NCBI GenBank assembly: GCA_015039365.1
Contig: WION01000138.1
Location: 62,001 to 126,000 of the forward strand
Reading direction: 5' to 3'
From: Amanita rubescens
Lineage: Eukaryota; Basidiomycota; Agaricomycetes; Agaricales; Amanitaceae
Length of the DNA: 64,000 bases
Below the pieces are notes generated by a model that was given only the letters and a program-made list of their open reading frames with translations, had not been told where the DNA came from and ran no database searches. Below are positions 52,640-63,953 of the stretch, piece after piece. How positions within the stretch are numbered: the first letter of the stretch is position 1; every line of letters begins with the position of its first letter. The position numbers were made by a program, and so were the translations under genes.

Positions 52640-54490
52640 TCAAAAGAACTTTCTCAACATGTCCAAGTCATACTCTCTCCTCATCACAGCCAACGCTTTA
52701 ACACCCTCTGGCCAAGCAATTTCTGACGATATTAGCAAAGGATACTTGGCCTGACCTTCCTCTCCAGCCCAGTTAAAATCAATCAGCTTGACTTCACCAT
52801 CTTTCGTAATCATGACATTCGGTGGACGGAGATCACCAAACACAAATCCACGACTGTGCAACAGTTCGAGGGCACGCCGAACAGTCGATCGTACAGTTTC
52901 TACCGATTCTTCGGACATTTTTTTCTTCGTCACAGTAAACATGTCGCCATCGATGTATTCCATGACAACCATGGAGATAGACTGATAGGACGGTTCATCG
53001 TCATTGAGGCGTGGTGATCCACAATAGAGGAGTTTTGGTGCTACACCCTGATCTGCAAGTATTTGGTGTGCCTTTCGCCCATAGCGGTCGACAAATTTGA
53101 CAACGATATCCTGAGCCGGCATCGTCTCAGTCCGTGCATGAAGAGTGATGCAGTCGGGGCAGTTTTCCAAGAAGCCAACATATTTGAATTTAACGTGTCC
53201 ACCGCCGTGAGGACGGTAAGCAGTAATTGAAGGGAAGTAGCGCGAATCAGCGGGAAGATCGCCCATCGGGTCCAGATTCTCATAACATGAGATAAGTTTC
53301 TCCCGACTCGCCTTTAGGGCATAAAAGGCTCGTGCGACCTGGGCGATATGCGATTCACTTAGAGCGGAGTCTAATCCAACCCAGATGTAGTCGGTTAATC
53401 GTTGGACAATCACGCCGTCGGTGATGACGGCACCGAGGATCGCGATCCACGGACCCGCGGTGGCTAAGAGAAATGTGGGACAGACGGTAGCGTTTCGAAG
53501 GGCTTTACACTAAGGAGTAAACAAATGAGCAGTCAGAACTCAATACAAAGGATTTGGAATACCCTCGGCTGAGCCCAATAACGGATTGCAGACAAGCCAG
53601 CTCGGGTCGATGGGTCCGAACCACCGTATCCGAATTCATTTTTATCTTCCTGAAGAAAAATCATGAAGTGTAACGTATTTTTCATCACTTCCGCGAAGTT
53701 GACGTCAAGGATATCGGAAAGAAGCGGTGTCAACTCTTCTCTGCGTTTCTCTTCAGATGCATAGATCGCCGTTGCGGCTTTCATGTATTCTATAGTTTGA
53801 CGAATGAGGTCGCCAGGAAGAGCGTGATTGCTCTTCATATCATCCAAGAAATGTCCAAAAGCAGGGTGAAACAATTGAACCGGAGGTGCGACGCTCGTCC
53901 TGGGTTTGTTTGCCTTGTAGCGACCGTCATAGATAGAGTAAGCGATCTGTGATTTTGTGTAATTTGATGACTTTGCTGAATCAGCGGAAGCCCCCGCTTT
54001 CAAGAAGACGTTTTGAAATCCTGTTAAATGTTGTTTATCGAGGATGGCAAAAGTAGGAAGAAAACACACACTTTTACGCAAGGCAGGGATCCGATCTCTC
54101 CTCTCCTCTTCTCCTGCGTCTTTGGTACCCAAGCCCTATGAGATTGTCTGTGACATGGAGAAAGACCGAAATAGGCTCACCATTAGGTGCTTGAACGATG
54201 ATGTGCAGGTGATCCCATTTGACGTGAGGGAACACTTGCGAGAGTAGTAGGAAGGGCTTCAATGGTGTAAGATCAACGTTTTTGAGACTTTCTTCGAAAT
54301 CATCATCCACGGGTAGGGAGACCTGGCTGAGGATAAGCTCTGATGCATGGACATGATTGAGGCGATGGGACTGTTTCTCCTTGATCAACTTTTTGAGGAT
54401 GCTAACGTTGTCGGTCTCCAAAACCTCGACCGTGAAGACTTGTGATGAGTCAGTTCCAGGTAAAAAGCAGTTGATGTAGAGTGTGGACAT
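52640..54490 (-). CDS. Crinkler-type protein with C-terminal kinase-like domain
   Basis: The N-terminus from the ATG at 54490 (MSTLYINCFLPG; VFTVEVLETDNVSILKKLIK; HASELILSQVSLPVDD) is the ubiquitin-like Crinkler (CRN) header known from oomycete effectors and many fungal proteins. A helical middle part follows (LTGFQNVFLKAGA; FHPAFGHFLDDMKSNHALPG), then a kinase-like domain: DIVVKFVDRYGRKAHQIL (beta-3 lysine), VVMEYIDGDMFTV (hinge), HSRGFVFGDLRPPNVMITKD (catalytic loop) and KLIDFNWAGEEG, where the DFG motif is DFN (52772-52780). Three to four exons with introns near 53520-53425 and 54060-54165 give roughly 550 aa. No signal peptide. It is transcribed away from the NACHT-WD40 gene, the starts 363 bp apart. 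In oomycetes CRN kinases act in host nuclei; in a basidiomycete a role in fungus-fungus or self/nonself interaction is possible but unproven. Confidence 0.85.
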
Positions 54491-54853
54491 TGTAGGCTAA
54501 GGAAAGATGCAGCAGAACGCGGTCGGGACGTTACGCCGAAAGCTTGCGACCTAGATCGAGAAGCCACTCACGTGGACCCGAACACAGTGTCTTGCGTGGG
54601 TACGACGAACTTCCCAGTGAGCGGAACGTAGAAGAAAAGAGCGGTCGATGGCGGTCGCGTACTCGGTAGTGGTGTTGAGAAATCGGTTAGGCGATTGGTG
54701 AGCGGTTCGGCCAGGGGTTGAAAGACCAGGTGGCGAGTCATTGCGGACTAGCGTGGCCAAGTTTTTCCCACTCGGTTTGCTCCTTTCCATATATTGATAG
54801 CCTAATATGACAGGTTCCTCGCTTGCACCTTGACGAGGTCTTCGAATTCTTCG
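54491..54853. promoter_or_regulatory. Shared divergent promoter of Crinkler and NACHT-WD40 genes
   Basis: A 363-bp gap between two divergent start codons. No clear TATA motif seen. The arrangement allows co-regulation; frames within it are shadows. Confidence 0.5.
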
Positions 54854-57800
54854 ATGGCGTCTCCTCCAGGAAAAAAGTCCAAGGTAAAGGCCCTGCGAAA
54901 TCGATTTGGAGCTATATTCCATCGATCTACTCCGTCAACCCCTCGCCCTTCTTCTCCTACTACTCTCCTTGGGACAAATTCTGCCGATAAAGTTGGCGAG
55001 ACGCCGGATTTGGAAGGAAATCGATCTCAAGACGTTGTCTTTCAAACGGGATGTCCATCTTCTTGCCCTGAAACCGATACCTCCGATAAAGTCAAGAAGG
55101 CTTGGGGTGTGACATGGAGCGGACTCGAAACAGCGCTCAGGCTTCTGGAAAAGAGCTCAGCTGCGTTTCCTCCTCTCAAGTCAGCTGTAGCTGGGTTAGT
55201 TGCTTGTCTGGATCTGGCACAAGTAAGTTACGGTTAACACTCTTTACCATGTCTAATTCACATTGTAGGTAGTCACAGGCAATCGTGAAGAATACACAAG
55301 ACTTGCAACGGAACTCACAAATATGGCAAACACGCTGGCCCCATATGTAACCCAGCTCGTCGCAGAAGGTGTTAGCGACAGCGTAGCACGCATTATAGAG
55401 TGAGTGTCAGATAGTCGCCCAGGCGTCGTGTGTTAGTGACGAGCTTTGCAGATCAATCAAAGCAGAATTGATATACATCGGCCAACAGCAAGATCGCGGC
55501 AAGATGATACGAACCATTGAAGCGAATCAGGACCAGGGGGATGTAATCCAGCGGTATCATAAGATAGAATCATTGTTTCGCCAATTGCAAGTGAGTACCT
55601 GACCTTTCATATCCAGCTCGTGTATCTAACGGCCCGATAGAGCGACATTAGTCTCCGAACCTGGGAAGTTACAAGAAAGCTACGCGAGGTAAGCAAATAA
55701 CGAGATCACACTTTGGGTCTTACGCTTACAATCACCGACAGACATCGTTGCTTAATGACATGTCCCCAGTACATGATGCTCGGTATAACTCCGCCTATTC
55801 CACCGCTGTCAAGCGGCGTGGGTGCACAGCGGAGACGCGCGAGAAGATCCTCAAGGATATCCAAGACTGGGCTGACGATCCGAATGGCGCCAGGGTATAT
55901 TGGATGAATGGCATAGCGGGTACTGGCAAGACAACGATTTTATATACCTTGTGCGAGTGGTTAGCGAAGGAACAACGACTTGGCGGCAACTATTTCTGCT
56001 CGCGCACCTCTTCTTCATGCCGCAACGTGAACAACATAGTCCCCACACTCGTATACCAACTCGCGCGATACTCCCCTGCATTTGGATCAGCCCTTTGTAA
56101 AGTCCTAGAAGAGAACCCAGAGGCCTGCAAGCTAGATGTCAGATGGCAGTTCCGGAAGCTATTGCAGGTGCCCATTCAAGTGGTAAAAACCGCGACGCCG
56201 GAAGGTGTAGTAATTGTAATCGACGCATTGGACGAGTGCGATGACGCCGACGCGCTTCGGTTGTTTCTTGAAACACTATTGAAGCTCGCGGCGGACCTGC
56301 CCACCAAGTTCTTCGTCACAAGTAGACCGGAGCCTGCGATCCGTGAGACGATGTTGGCGTCAGAATACTCGCGCTCTGTACTACATTTGCATGACATCGA
56401 GGAATCGATTGTGGAAGCGGATATCAAGAAGTATCTCACCGAAGAGCTTGGCTCAATCTCCCCGCCACCATCGCGCGATGATGTGGAATGGATTGCAAAA
56501 CGTGCTGGCAAGTTGTTCATTTATGCCGCTACCGTCGTGCGATATGTTCGTGTGCACCGCAGTCGCTTGCAGACAGTGCTAGCATCAGTCCCTGAACCTG
56601 CGTCGACCAAACAGCATGCAGAACTCGATAGGTTATACACATCAATCCTTTCTGCAGCTATTGTCCCCGAGCGCCTCGAAAGGCAGGAGATGGATCGTAT
56701 TTGGCTAACGCTGAATACAGTAGTATGCGCAAAGGAGCCGATGACTGTCCAAACCCTGGCGTCGCTTCTTAGGCTCACCGAAGAGCAAGTTCACTTTTCA
56801 TTACAACTACTACGATCGATCCTGCATGTGCAAGACGGTATACATGGACTGGTTTCCACTTTTCATGCATCATTTCCCGACTATCTGTTTGATAAACTTC
56901 GATCTGGGGACTTTCACTGTGAAATCATCAAACACAGTGAAGTCTTAGCCAACTGTTGCTTCGATCTTATGAACGCACAGCTGCGATTCAACATCTGCAA
57001 ACTTGAGTCATCATTCGTGTTCGACAAGGATGTGGTAGACTTGCAGGAACGGATCGAGAAATACATTTCTGCAGCCCTCTCATACGCGTGTCGGTACTGG
57101 GGCGAGCATCTTCGACGAGGGAATTTCACAGAGATGGTCCAGAAAAGCCTCGTCGACTTCCTGACCCACCGCCTACTGTTTTGGATGGAGGTACTCAACC
57201 TTAAACGATGTTTGTGGATAGCTGTAGAGATGCTACGCCTAGTACGGAACTGGTTGCCGGTGAGTGAACATGTCTACGATTTAGGCTTTCAAACTGAGAT
57301 CACGTAGAAGGATTCTCCTGTTGATATGCGGAAACAAGTAGTTGATGCAGAAGCGTTTACAGCGCGCTTTGCAGCTGGGGCATGTTCGCGCAGCACACCA
57401 CACATCTACATCTCTGGATTACCGTTCTGCCCAAGGCCCAGTTCTGTCCGTAAAAACTATTGGGGACACACACGAGGGATGATAGATATAAAGGGGAGTG
57501 CAATGGAGCATTGGCCAAGTGCAGCTGTCGGAATATGGAAAATAGATTCAGAGGTCGCGTCAGTTGCATTCTCTCCTGATGGCACACACATCGTCTCTGG
57601 CTCCCTTGATAAAACCGTTCGAGTATGGGACGCCCGCACTGGCGACATCATCGCTGGACCGTTCAAAGGGCACACTGGCACAGTTTTGTCAGTTGCATTC
57701 TCTCCTGATGGCACGCACATCATCTCTGGCTCCTCTGATACAACCATTCGAGTATGGGATGCACGCACCGGCGACATCATCGCTGGTCCGTTTAAAGGGC

Positions 57801-60085
57801 ACACAGGCTCAGTTTGGTCAGTTGCATTCGCCCCTGATGGCACTAGGGATTGGCGTGGGTTGGCCAAACCCTTGAGGGTCTTGGGTGTGGGTGTACAGTG
57901 GGTATGGGTGGGGGTACAGACTCCATGGACCCTCATTCAAACCCATACCCTCAACGTGGGTTTGGGTATCATCAGGCATACCCACTCCTGTACCCACTCC
58001 TATGTCAGGATAAGGTGGGATGTGGGTAGCTCTGTTGGGACAGAGGCCAGGCCCAGGTCACAAATGCAGCCTGTGTGGGTGTCTGATAGTTGCAGTGGGG
58101 CAGGGGGAGCCTTGGAAGCAGAACCTGTGAAGGGCCACTGGGCCACATGCATCAGTGGCTCACTCCATGGGTCATGATGATGGCAGAGGGTGGTGATTAC
58201 AGAGGCTGGACCTGGGTGTGGCCTGTACACCTGAGGTCTTAGGGTGGCAGCCTGAGTAGTGAGCTGCTGGGTGGGGTTTCACTGTTTGGATTGCTCCAGA
58301 ACAGGTGTGGCTAGAGAGTTGAATTGGGGGTGGCAGTACCTCAGGTGGAGGGTGGGGGATCAGGAGTGTGTTCTCCTTCTGGTGGTCCATGGGTGCAATG
58401 CTGGTGGGCCTGTGGGGTCACTCAGTCTCTGTCAGCCAGCAAAGGAAAGGGACAGAGGGGTCAGAAGGGAATGGAGGGGAAGGAGACTCCTGGTCCTGTT
58501 TGCTTCAAATTGTCTCACATGGCTTAAAGGAGGTGGCAGTGATGAGCACCATTGGAGGCTGGACTGGGCCTACTAGAGTAGGGGGATGTTGATGGGATAT
58601 GATTTTGAATGGAAAGGCCAAAAGGGACTCAGGTGGGACTCACCTTAGTTTCAATTACTAGTTTTTTCTTTTCTTTTTCATTTTAATTAACTCGTATTAC
58701 ACATATCATTACCTTCATCAAGGGGTATAACCCATAAGCACATCGTCTCTGGCTCCTCTGATGAAACCATTCGAGTATGGGATGCACACACTGGCAACAT
58801 CATCGCTGGACCATTCAAAGGGCACACAGACTCAGTTTGGTCAGTTGCATTCTCTCCTGATGGCACGCACATCGTCTCTGGCTCCTCTGATACAACCATT
58901 CGAGTATGGGATGCACACACTGGCGACATCATCGATGGACTGTTTGAAAGGTACACGGGCACAGTTTCGTCAGTTACTTTCTCTCCTGATGGCACGCACA
59001 TCGTCTCTGGCTCCTCTGATAAAACCATTCGAGTATGGGATGCACACACTGGCAACATCATCGCTGGACCAGTTAAAGGGCACACAGGCTCAGTTTGGTC
59101 AGTTGCATTCGCCCCTGATGGCGCGCACATCGTCTCTGGCTCCCACGATGAAACCATTCGAGTATGGGATGCACACACTGGTGATATCATCGCTGGACCG
59201 TTTAAAGGGCACACAAGCTCAGTTCGGTCAGTTGCATTCGCTCCTGATGGTATGTGCATCGTCTCTGGCTCCTCTGATAAAACCATTCGAGTATGGGATG
59301 CACACACTGGTGACATCATCGCTGGACCGTTTAAAGGGCACACAGGCTCAGTTTGGTCAGTTGAATTCGCCCCTGATGGCACGCACATCGTCTCTGGCTC
59401 CTCTGATAAAACCATTCGAGTATGGGATGCACACACTGGCGACATCATCGCTGGTCTGTTTAAAGGGCACACTGGCATAGTCCGGTCAGTTGCATTCTCT
59501 CCTGATGGTACATGCATCGTCTCTGGCTCCGATGATAAAACCATTCGAGTATGGGATGCACACACTGGCGACATCATCGCTGGACCGTTTAAAGGGCACA
59601 CAGACTTAGTTTTGTCAGTTGCATTCTCTCCTGATGGCACGCACATCGTCTCTGGCTCCTCTGATAAAACTATTCGAGTATGGGATGCACACACTGACAT
59701 CGTCTCCGGCTCCCGTGATAAAACCATTCGAGTATGGGATGCACGCACTGGCAACATCATTGGCACTGGACCATTTGAAGGGCACACAGATTTGTACACC
59801 AGTGCCAGCGATGCCCAGGCTGTTGACATCTCAATCAATTCCTCTCCATTGCCTCATCATGTACACACTGATATTCTGTCCCTGCGAGATTTCACATTCC
59901 AGGAAGATGGATGGATCACCACTTGGCATGATGACCTCTTTTTTTGGATATCACCCCAGTTTCGTGCCCAGTTGCCCTATCCTCATAACCCACTTGTTAT
60001 TGGTCCTCAAGGTATTACCACTCTTACATATGATCGCCATCTTTGCATTGGCAAGACATGGTCTGATTCTTATCTCGAGTCCTAA
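54854..60085 (+). CDS. NACHT-WD40 STAND protein (NLR-like), interrupted by an insert
   Basis: Signal-transducing ATPase of the fungal NLR type. Exons from the ATG at 54854 (MASPPGKKSKVKALRNRFGA): a helical N-terminal domain (WSGLETALRLLEKSSAAFPP; YTRLATELTNMANTLAPYV) of the kind seen in Agaricomycete STAND proteins; then the NACHT domain with Walker A GIAGTGKTTI (55910-55939), Walker B VVIVIDALDECDD, sensor FFVTSRPEPAIRE and winged-helix parts to about 57260. After an intron (57261-57306) come a linker and the WD40 array (about 57552-59780): roughly twelve units of 42 residues, nearly identical in DNA. The tail, GWITTWHDDLFFWISPQFRA to the stop at 60085, is typical for this class. An 894-bp insert (57844-58737) splits the third unit. 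Read through, it brings a stop at about 58177, so the present allele would lose most repeats unless the insert is spliced out. Confidence 0.85.
57552..59780 (+). repeat. Array of near-identical 126-bp WD40 units
   Basis: Unit pattern HIVSGSSDKTIRVWDAHTG followed by DIIAGPFKGHTGSVWSVAFS and PDGT, 42 codons. Two units plus part of a third precede the insert and about nine follow. Units differ at few codons, mainly in the SSDK/SSDE/SSDT/SHDE, SVW/TVS/IVR/LVL and PDGT/PDGA/PDGM positions. A partial unit near 59695-59700 (WDAHT joined to DIVSGS) marks an internal deletion. The frame is conserved through the array. Confidence 0.92.
57844..58737. mobile_element. 894-bp insert in the WD40 array, probably a non-autonomous element
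   Basis: The insert lies between GATGGCAC and GCACATCGTC, which are adjacent in other units, so the borders are precise. It is unlike the flanking DNA: its first third is rich in GGGT/ACCC words (for example GGGTATGGGTGGGGGTACAG) and its 3' end is AT-rich (TTTTTTCTTTTC..., then GGGGTATAACCCATAA). No protein frame, clear terminal repeat or unambiguous target duplication is seen; GCAC at both edges could be a 4-bp duplication or just the parental sequence. Its length is a multiple of three. Class unknown. Confidence 0.6.
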
Positions 60086-62197
60086 CTAAACACGCTTTTT
60101 GCTACACATTCGGGATTGCTCACTAGCCCTACATATGCACCTATGATCTCACTTTTCAGGATGACAGGGCTAATAATTGCTATCCAACAAAAGAGCTATT
60201 ATCTCATAATGTACGATGAACTAGTTGTTCATGTACTAAGATTTACGGCTCTGGCAGTAAAAACTATTGAATGGGCCAAACCTCCATTTATACGGATTGT
60301 CCTTGTTGCGAGAGCTTATGGCGCCTTGTTGCAAAGACCTATTAGTGAAATGCGAGCTGCATTCAACGAAGTACTCACTGCGGCCACTTTCCGAGTCACT
60401 GGCAGTGTTGTTTCTATCATTTCGACTGGTGCGCGCGCGGTAAAGATGTAACTTCTCGATGACGAGATTGCCCGTTTTGAGACCAAACTTCTTCTGGAGA
60501 GTATTCTATATGGTCTGAGGTAACCGGAGGTCCGGAACGTTCAAGTGATCAACTCACCACTTGCTTTGATGGGTTTAACACAAAGTACCGTCCCCGCCAC
60601 CTGACGCCTCCCACCGTTCCTTGATTCCGTCATTCCGATACTCAGCTGCACCGCCCACCCTGAAACAATTGAAGAGTCGTTCGACCCAATGATGCGTGTT
60701 TTGGATTGAGACAGTCCATTCATGGTTCGTGAGGCCTTAATCTTCTCCTTCGTTCTTCGGTGGGCTGGACGCTGGACGGTCCAGAGTGGGCCAGTGGCGA
60801 TGTCGGAGGAGACATTTTTGGGTAAAACCTGTATGCGCGCAAGGTCAGAGTCAGGACGAAAATGTGGATCGAGGCTCACGTCGTCGTCCCTATATCATCG
60901 TCGGCCTCGGCCTCATCGCCATGATCCGTATCCGTATCCGCATCTTCATCTACAACACCTCCGATATTGATGTTGATCAAGTTCCCCCACACCCGTTTCA
61001 TAGTATTTGCCTCTATCTTGAAACACCTCGCCGCGGCGAGGAACGGATAATCCAATGTGGCTGTGAGGAGTAGGTCCGACGCCTTCGTTGAGTGAATAGC
61101 CCCAAAATAGATCGGTGCTGGGATGGATGAGGTTGTTGTGCAGCAGAAAGTGGGGTTGGATACCACCAGACAGATATCAAGGCGAATGTGGTCGTTCTGA
61201 GCCAGGAGGAGGGGAGGAGGGTGAGCGGAGGGGTTCTTTTCCTTTTTCGTCGGGAGGGATTTCGTAACTGAGAGGTTGGTTACGGGGCATATCGTAGACT
61301 CCTCCTGGCTGCAATGCGGCTTCATTGTTGAGAGAGTTGAACATATGTCGGCTCGGGCCTTTCATGGATACGATTTTGTAGAAGAGACGGCCCATTCGTT
61401 CTAGATCGTCTGCAATAGAGGAATGATTTGAGGTTTGTTTTTGCTTTCCTTCTCGATTCCCCCGGGGATGACGATGAATTCAACTTATCCAAGGGTCGAA
61501 CGGGCGCAAACGAGTGAAGCACGTGGAATTTGGGGCAGGACGCGAGTGACAGGACGTTCGTAATGGACACGTACTGCCGGGCGGTAGTGAATGGAAACCA
61601 CCGGCTCGGGAGTGAGAGATAGTGCCGGAATACCGTTGAGGCAACTTGTAAATGGCAGACCCGGGAGGCAGGGCGCAACCGACTACGGCTTAACGACTAG
61701 TGCGGCCTGGTTCAACCAAGGCGGGACTTAATCCGCGCAGGGGCTGGCACCTGATCCGGGGTGGCACTCACTTGCGGCGAGCAACGGGAGGTGGCAGAAG
61801 GGGAAACGACTGGGATGCTGGACCAGTAGTGTACAAGTACCAAGCGCCCAGGCGACGAAGTTGATAAAAACTAGGTCGTTTCAAAAGAGTGAGAGAAGTC
61901 ACGTGCTCTAGGGAACCATCCGTTCCTGTTTTTGGGTGCCCGCCCGTCTATGGTTTCCGACACTTCCTGCTTGGATGGTGCTCCAACGTCCAACACTAAT
62001 CGCACCTCGCCCAGCTATGGTCTCGCGAGCCTGAGATGACTTTAGTTTGCGAATAAGCGCTGTGACTTAAAGCAACCCATCAACCGCTTGGGACAGGGAC
62101 ACGCCTGGGCCGTGTGCATTTACCGTTCCTACTACTATTCGGACGCACATGGATCCCGCCTCTTCTACTCCAGGCCAACCACAAGGATTCTTTCCAT
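60086..62197. other. 2.1-kb stretch with fragmentary minus-strand frames
   Basis: A 111-codon plus frame (60116-60451) after the NACHT-WD40 stop and several minus frames at 60876-61678 could be exons of a small gene (for example SFAPVRPLDKLNSSS joined near an acceptor to DDLERMGRLFYKIV), but no family fits and frames change often. I record only a possible minus-strand gene at about 60870-61680, at low confidence. Confidence 0.25.
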
Positions 62198-63285
62198 ATG
62201 CCCGGAACTTTGGCATCGGGCCAGGCTCACGCAACTCTCAACGACCATAGTACGTACCATCCATCATAACACAGCAGGGTTAAGTAATATCTGCCTATTG
62301 CCGTTCTCCTGATCTCATCTCATGGACTCTAGTTATCGACGTCCTTAAGCCCCACATTTCGGAGGCAGCAATACACGATTCCTTAGCCCGTTATCCACCA
62401 CCCCAATGTCATCCCAGGACCCGCGAAAAAGTTAGGAATATAATTTCAAACTGGATTGACGATTCATATCCCCCTCAACGTATCATGTGGTTGAATGGTC
62501 CTGCCGGAGCTGGCAAGTCTGCCATTGCTCAAACCATCGCTGAACGCTACAAGGATAGCCGACTGGCGGCGTCTTTCTTTTTCCTGAGGAAGACCCTGGA
62601 TCGCGGCCGTGCAGATCGTTTGTTCACAACCCTGGCATGGCAGATGGCCAAATCCATTCCCGAAACGCGCCCGTACATTGAACTCGCGCTGCAGATGGAG
62701 CCTTTACTTCATGCCAAATCCATCAACATCCAATTTGATCACCTAGTCGTGAAATTTTTCGAGAACCTCCTTCGCGACAATCCAGGGCTACGATCAGAGA
62801 AGTCTCTCGTTATAATCGATGGCGTAGACGAATGTGACGCCGAACAAGACCAGAAGCATCTTCTCACGCTCATCGCGGATGCGTTCAAGTTGGCGCGCAC
62901 GAACATCCCACTATGCTTCTTGATTTGCAGTATACCGGAACCTCATATCAGGGAAACATTCGATATGGAAAACATGCGAGATATCACACGCACGGTCGTA
63001 CTAGACGAAAAGTTTGCATCGAGTGATGATATTCCGAGATACCTGGAGGACGAGCTTTTCACAAAACGTAACATCTCGTCGCCCCCATCCGATGAAGACA
63101 TCCGCCTGGTCTCCAAAGCGTCGGGTCAATTCATATATGCTTCAACCGTCATCAAGTTCATCCATGATGACGACCGTAATCTCAAGGATCAGCTCGAGAA
63201 CCCTAACGCTACGACCCAATCAGTGCCTGGCACCCCATCCTTGGTCTCCGACTGCCCCACTGGTAGTGCGTCACCATCGAAGTGA
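62198..63285 (+). CDS. Second NACHT-domain STAND protein, possibly truncated
   Basis: Exon 1 is 62198-62249 (MPGTLASGQAHATLNDH), then an 83-nt intron, and exon 2 from 62333 (IDVLKPHISEAAIHDSLARY). NACHT motifs: Walker A in RIMWLNGPAGAGKSAIAQTI, SFFFLRKTLDRGRADRLFTT, Walker B SLVIIDGVDECD, FLICSIPEPHIRE and SPPSDEDIRLVSKASGQFIY. After the winged-helix start (VIKFIHDDDRNLKDQLENP) the sequence turns into low-complexity Ser/Thr/Pro residues and the frame stops at 63283-63285. There is no long helical region or repeat domain as in the other NACHT gene. A donor GTAGTGCG near 63264 could splice it to the next coding stretch. It is either a truncated family member, a chimaera, or continues beyond my exon calls. 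The class is certain; the full extent is not. Confidence 0.75.
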
Positions 63286-63295
63286 GTCGTCCCGT

Positions 63296-63953
63296 ATTGC
63301 TCAGCGATTTCGATGGGTTTCAGTGTTTTGCAAAAGGTTGCAAAGTCGCCCTCTCTGTTTCGTGTCCGGATGGATGGCGCGAAAGTTGTCGAGAAAGGGA
63401 TCCCTCCGGCAGAAGTTACAGACCACTTTGATAAGCTGTATCAGTTAGCAGAAGCGCCCAGCATTCTGGTTCAGGTTAGTATCCCTTATCACTCATAACT
63501 TTTAAGTATGGTCCTTTACTGACACCAGTTTTAGATAACGAACCCGAATTCCAGCTCGCCGTGCGTACATGGGCCTCGACACTTTGCCCTGTGGAAGGAG
63601 ATGAGTACGGAATCCTACCCGCTCTTCCCACTCTCGCCCTCGCTTTCAGTCGTGTTCGCAAAACGTCGGATAATCACTCCACTCAGCGTCGTGGTATTGA
63701 CGACATTATCGAATTAGCTTTTAGTGCGGGGCTTGATCGTCATTGTGACTTCAAGTACGTTTTCTCCCCTCGGGCTTTCGCATATATCTCCTATAACCTT
63801 GCCATTAGAACTGAAGAAAGCTATCGCCTTGTGGCGTCGACTGGCAATCCAGATGGCAGGGTTGTTTCTGATGAGGACAACATTCTGGACACGGCCTGGT
63901 TACAATTTGAAGGGAGAGTGTTCCGGTTTAGGCGTATGAAACGCCACAGGTAA
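63296..63953 (+). CDS. Coding-like stretch of unknown family at the right edge
   Basis: Codon-like frame 63313-63475 (FRVRMDGAKVVEKGIPPAEV then DHFDKLYQLAEAPSILVQ), ending at a good donor (GTTAGTAT), followed by an acceptor TTTTAG at about 63535. Beyond it two frames stay open: one fits the splice phase (VHGPRHFALWKEMSTES), while the other (63561-63953; VRTWASTLCPVEGDEYG, RRGIDDIIELAFSAGLDRH) is longer but out of phase. It may be a fragment of another gene fused behind the truncated NACHT gene, or the gene's own 3' exons. No function assigned. Confidence 0.35.

Noticed and set aside
58761..59480. 239-codon plus frame over the WD40 units in another phase
   Set aside because: Repeats MKPFEYGMHTLATSS-type words, the shifted reading of the WD40 unit; shadow.
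58687..59838. 383-codon open frame on the minus strand across the WD40 array
   Set aside because: It is the antisense of the nearly identical repeat units; one unit without a stop makes the whole array open. The plus frame shows clear WD40 motifs.
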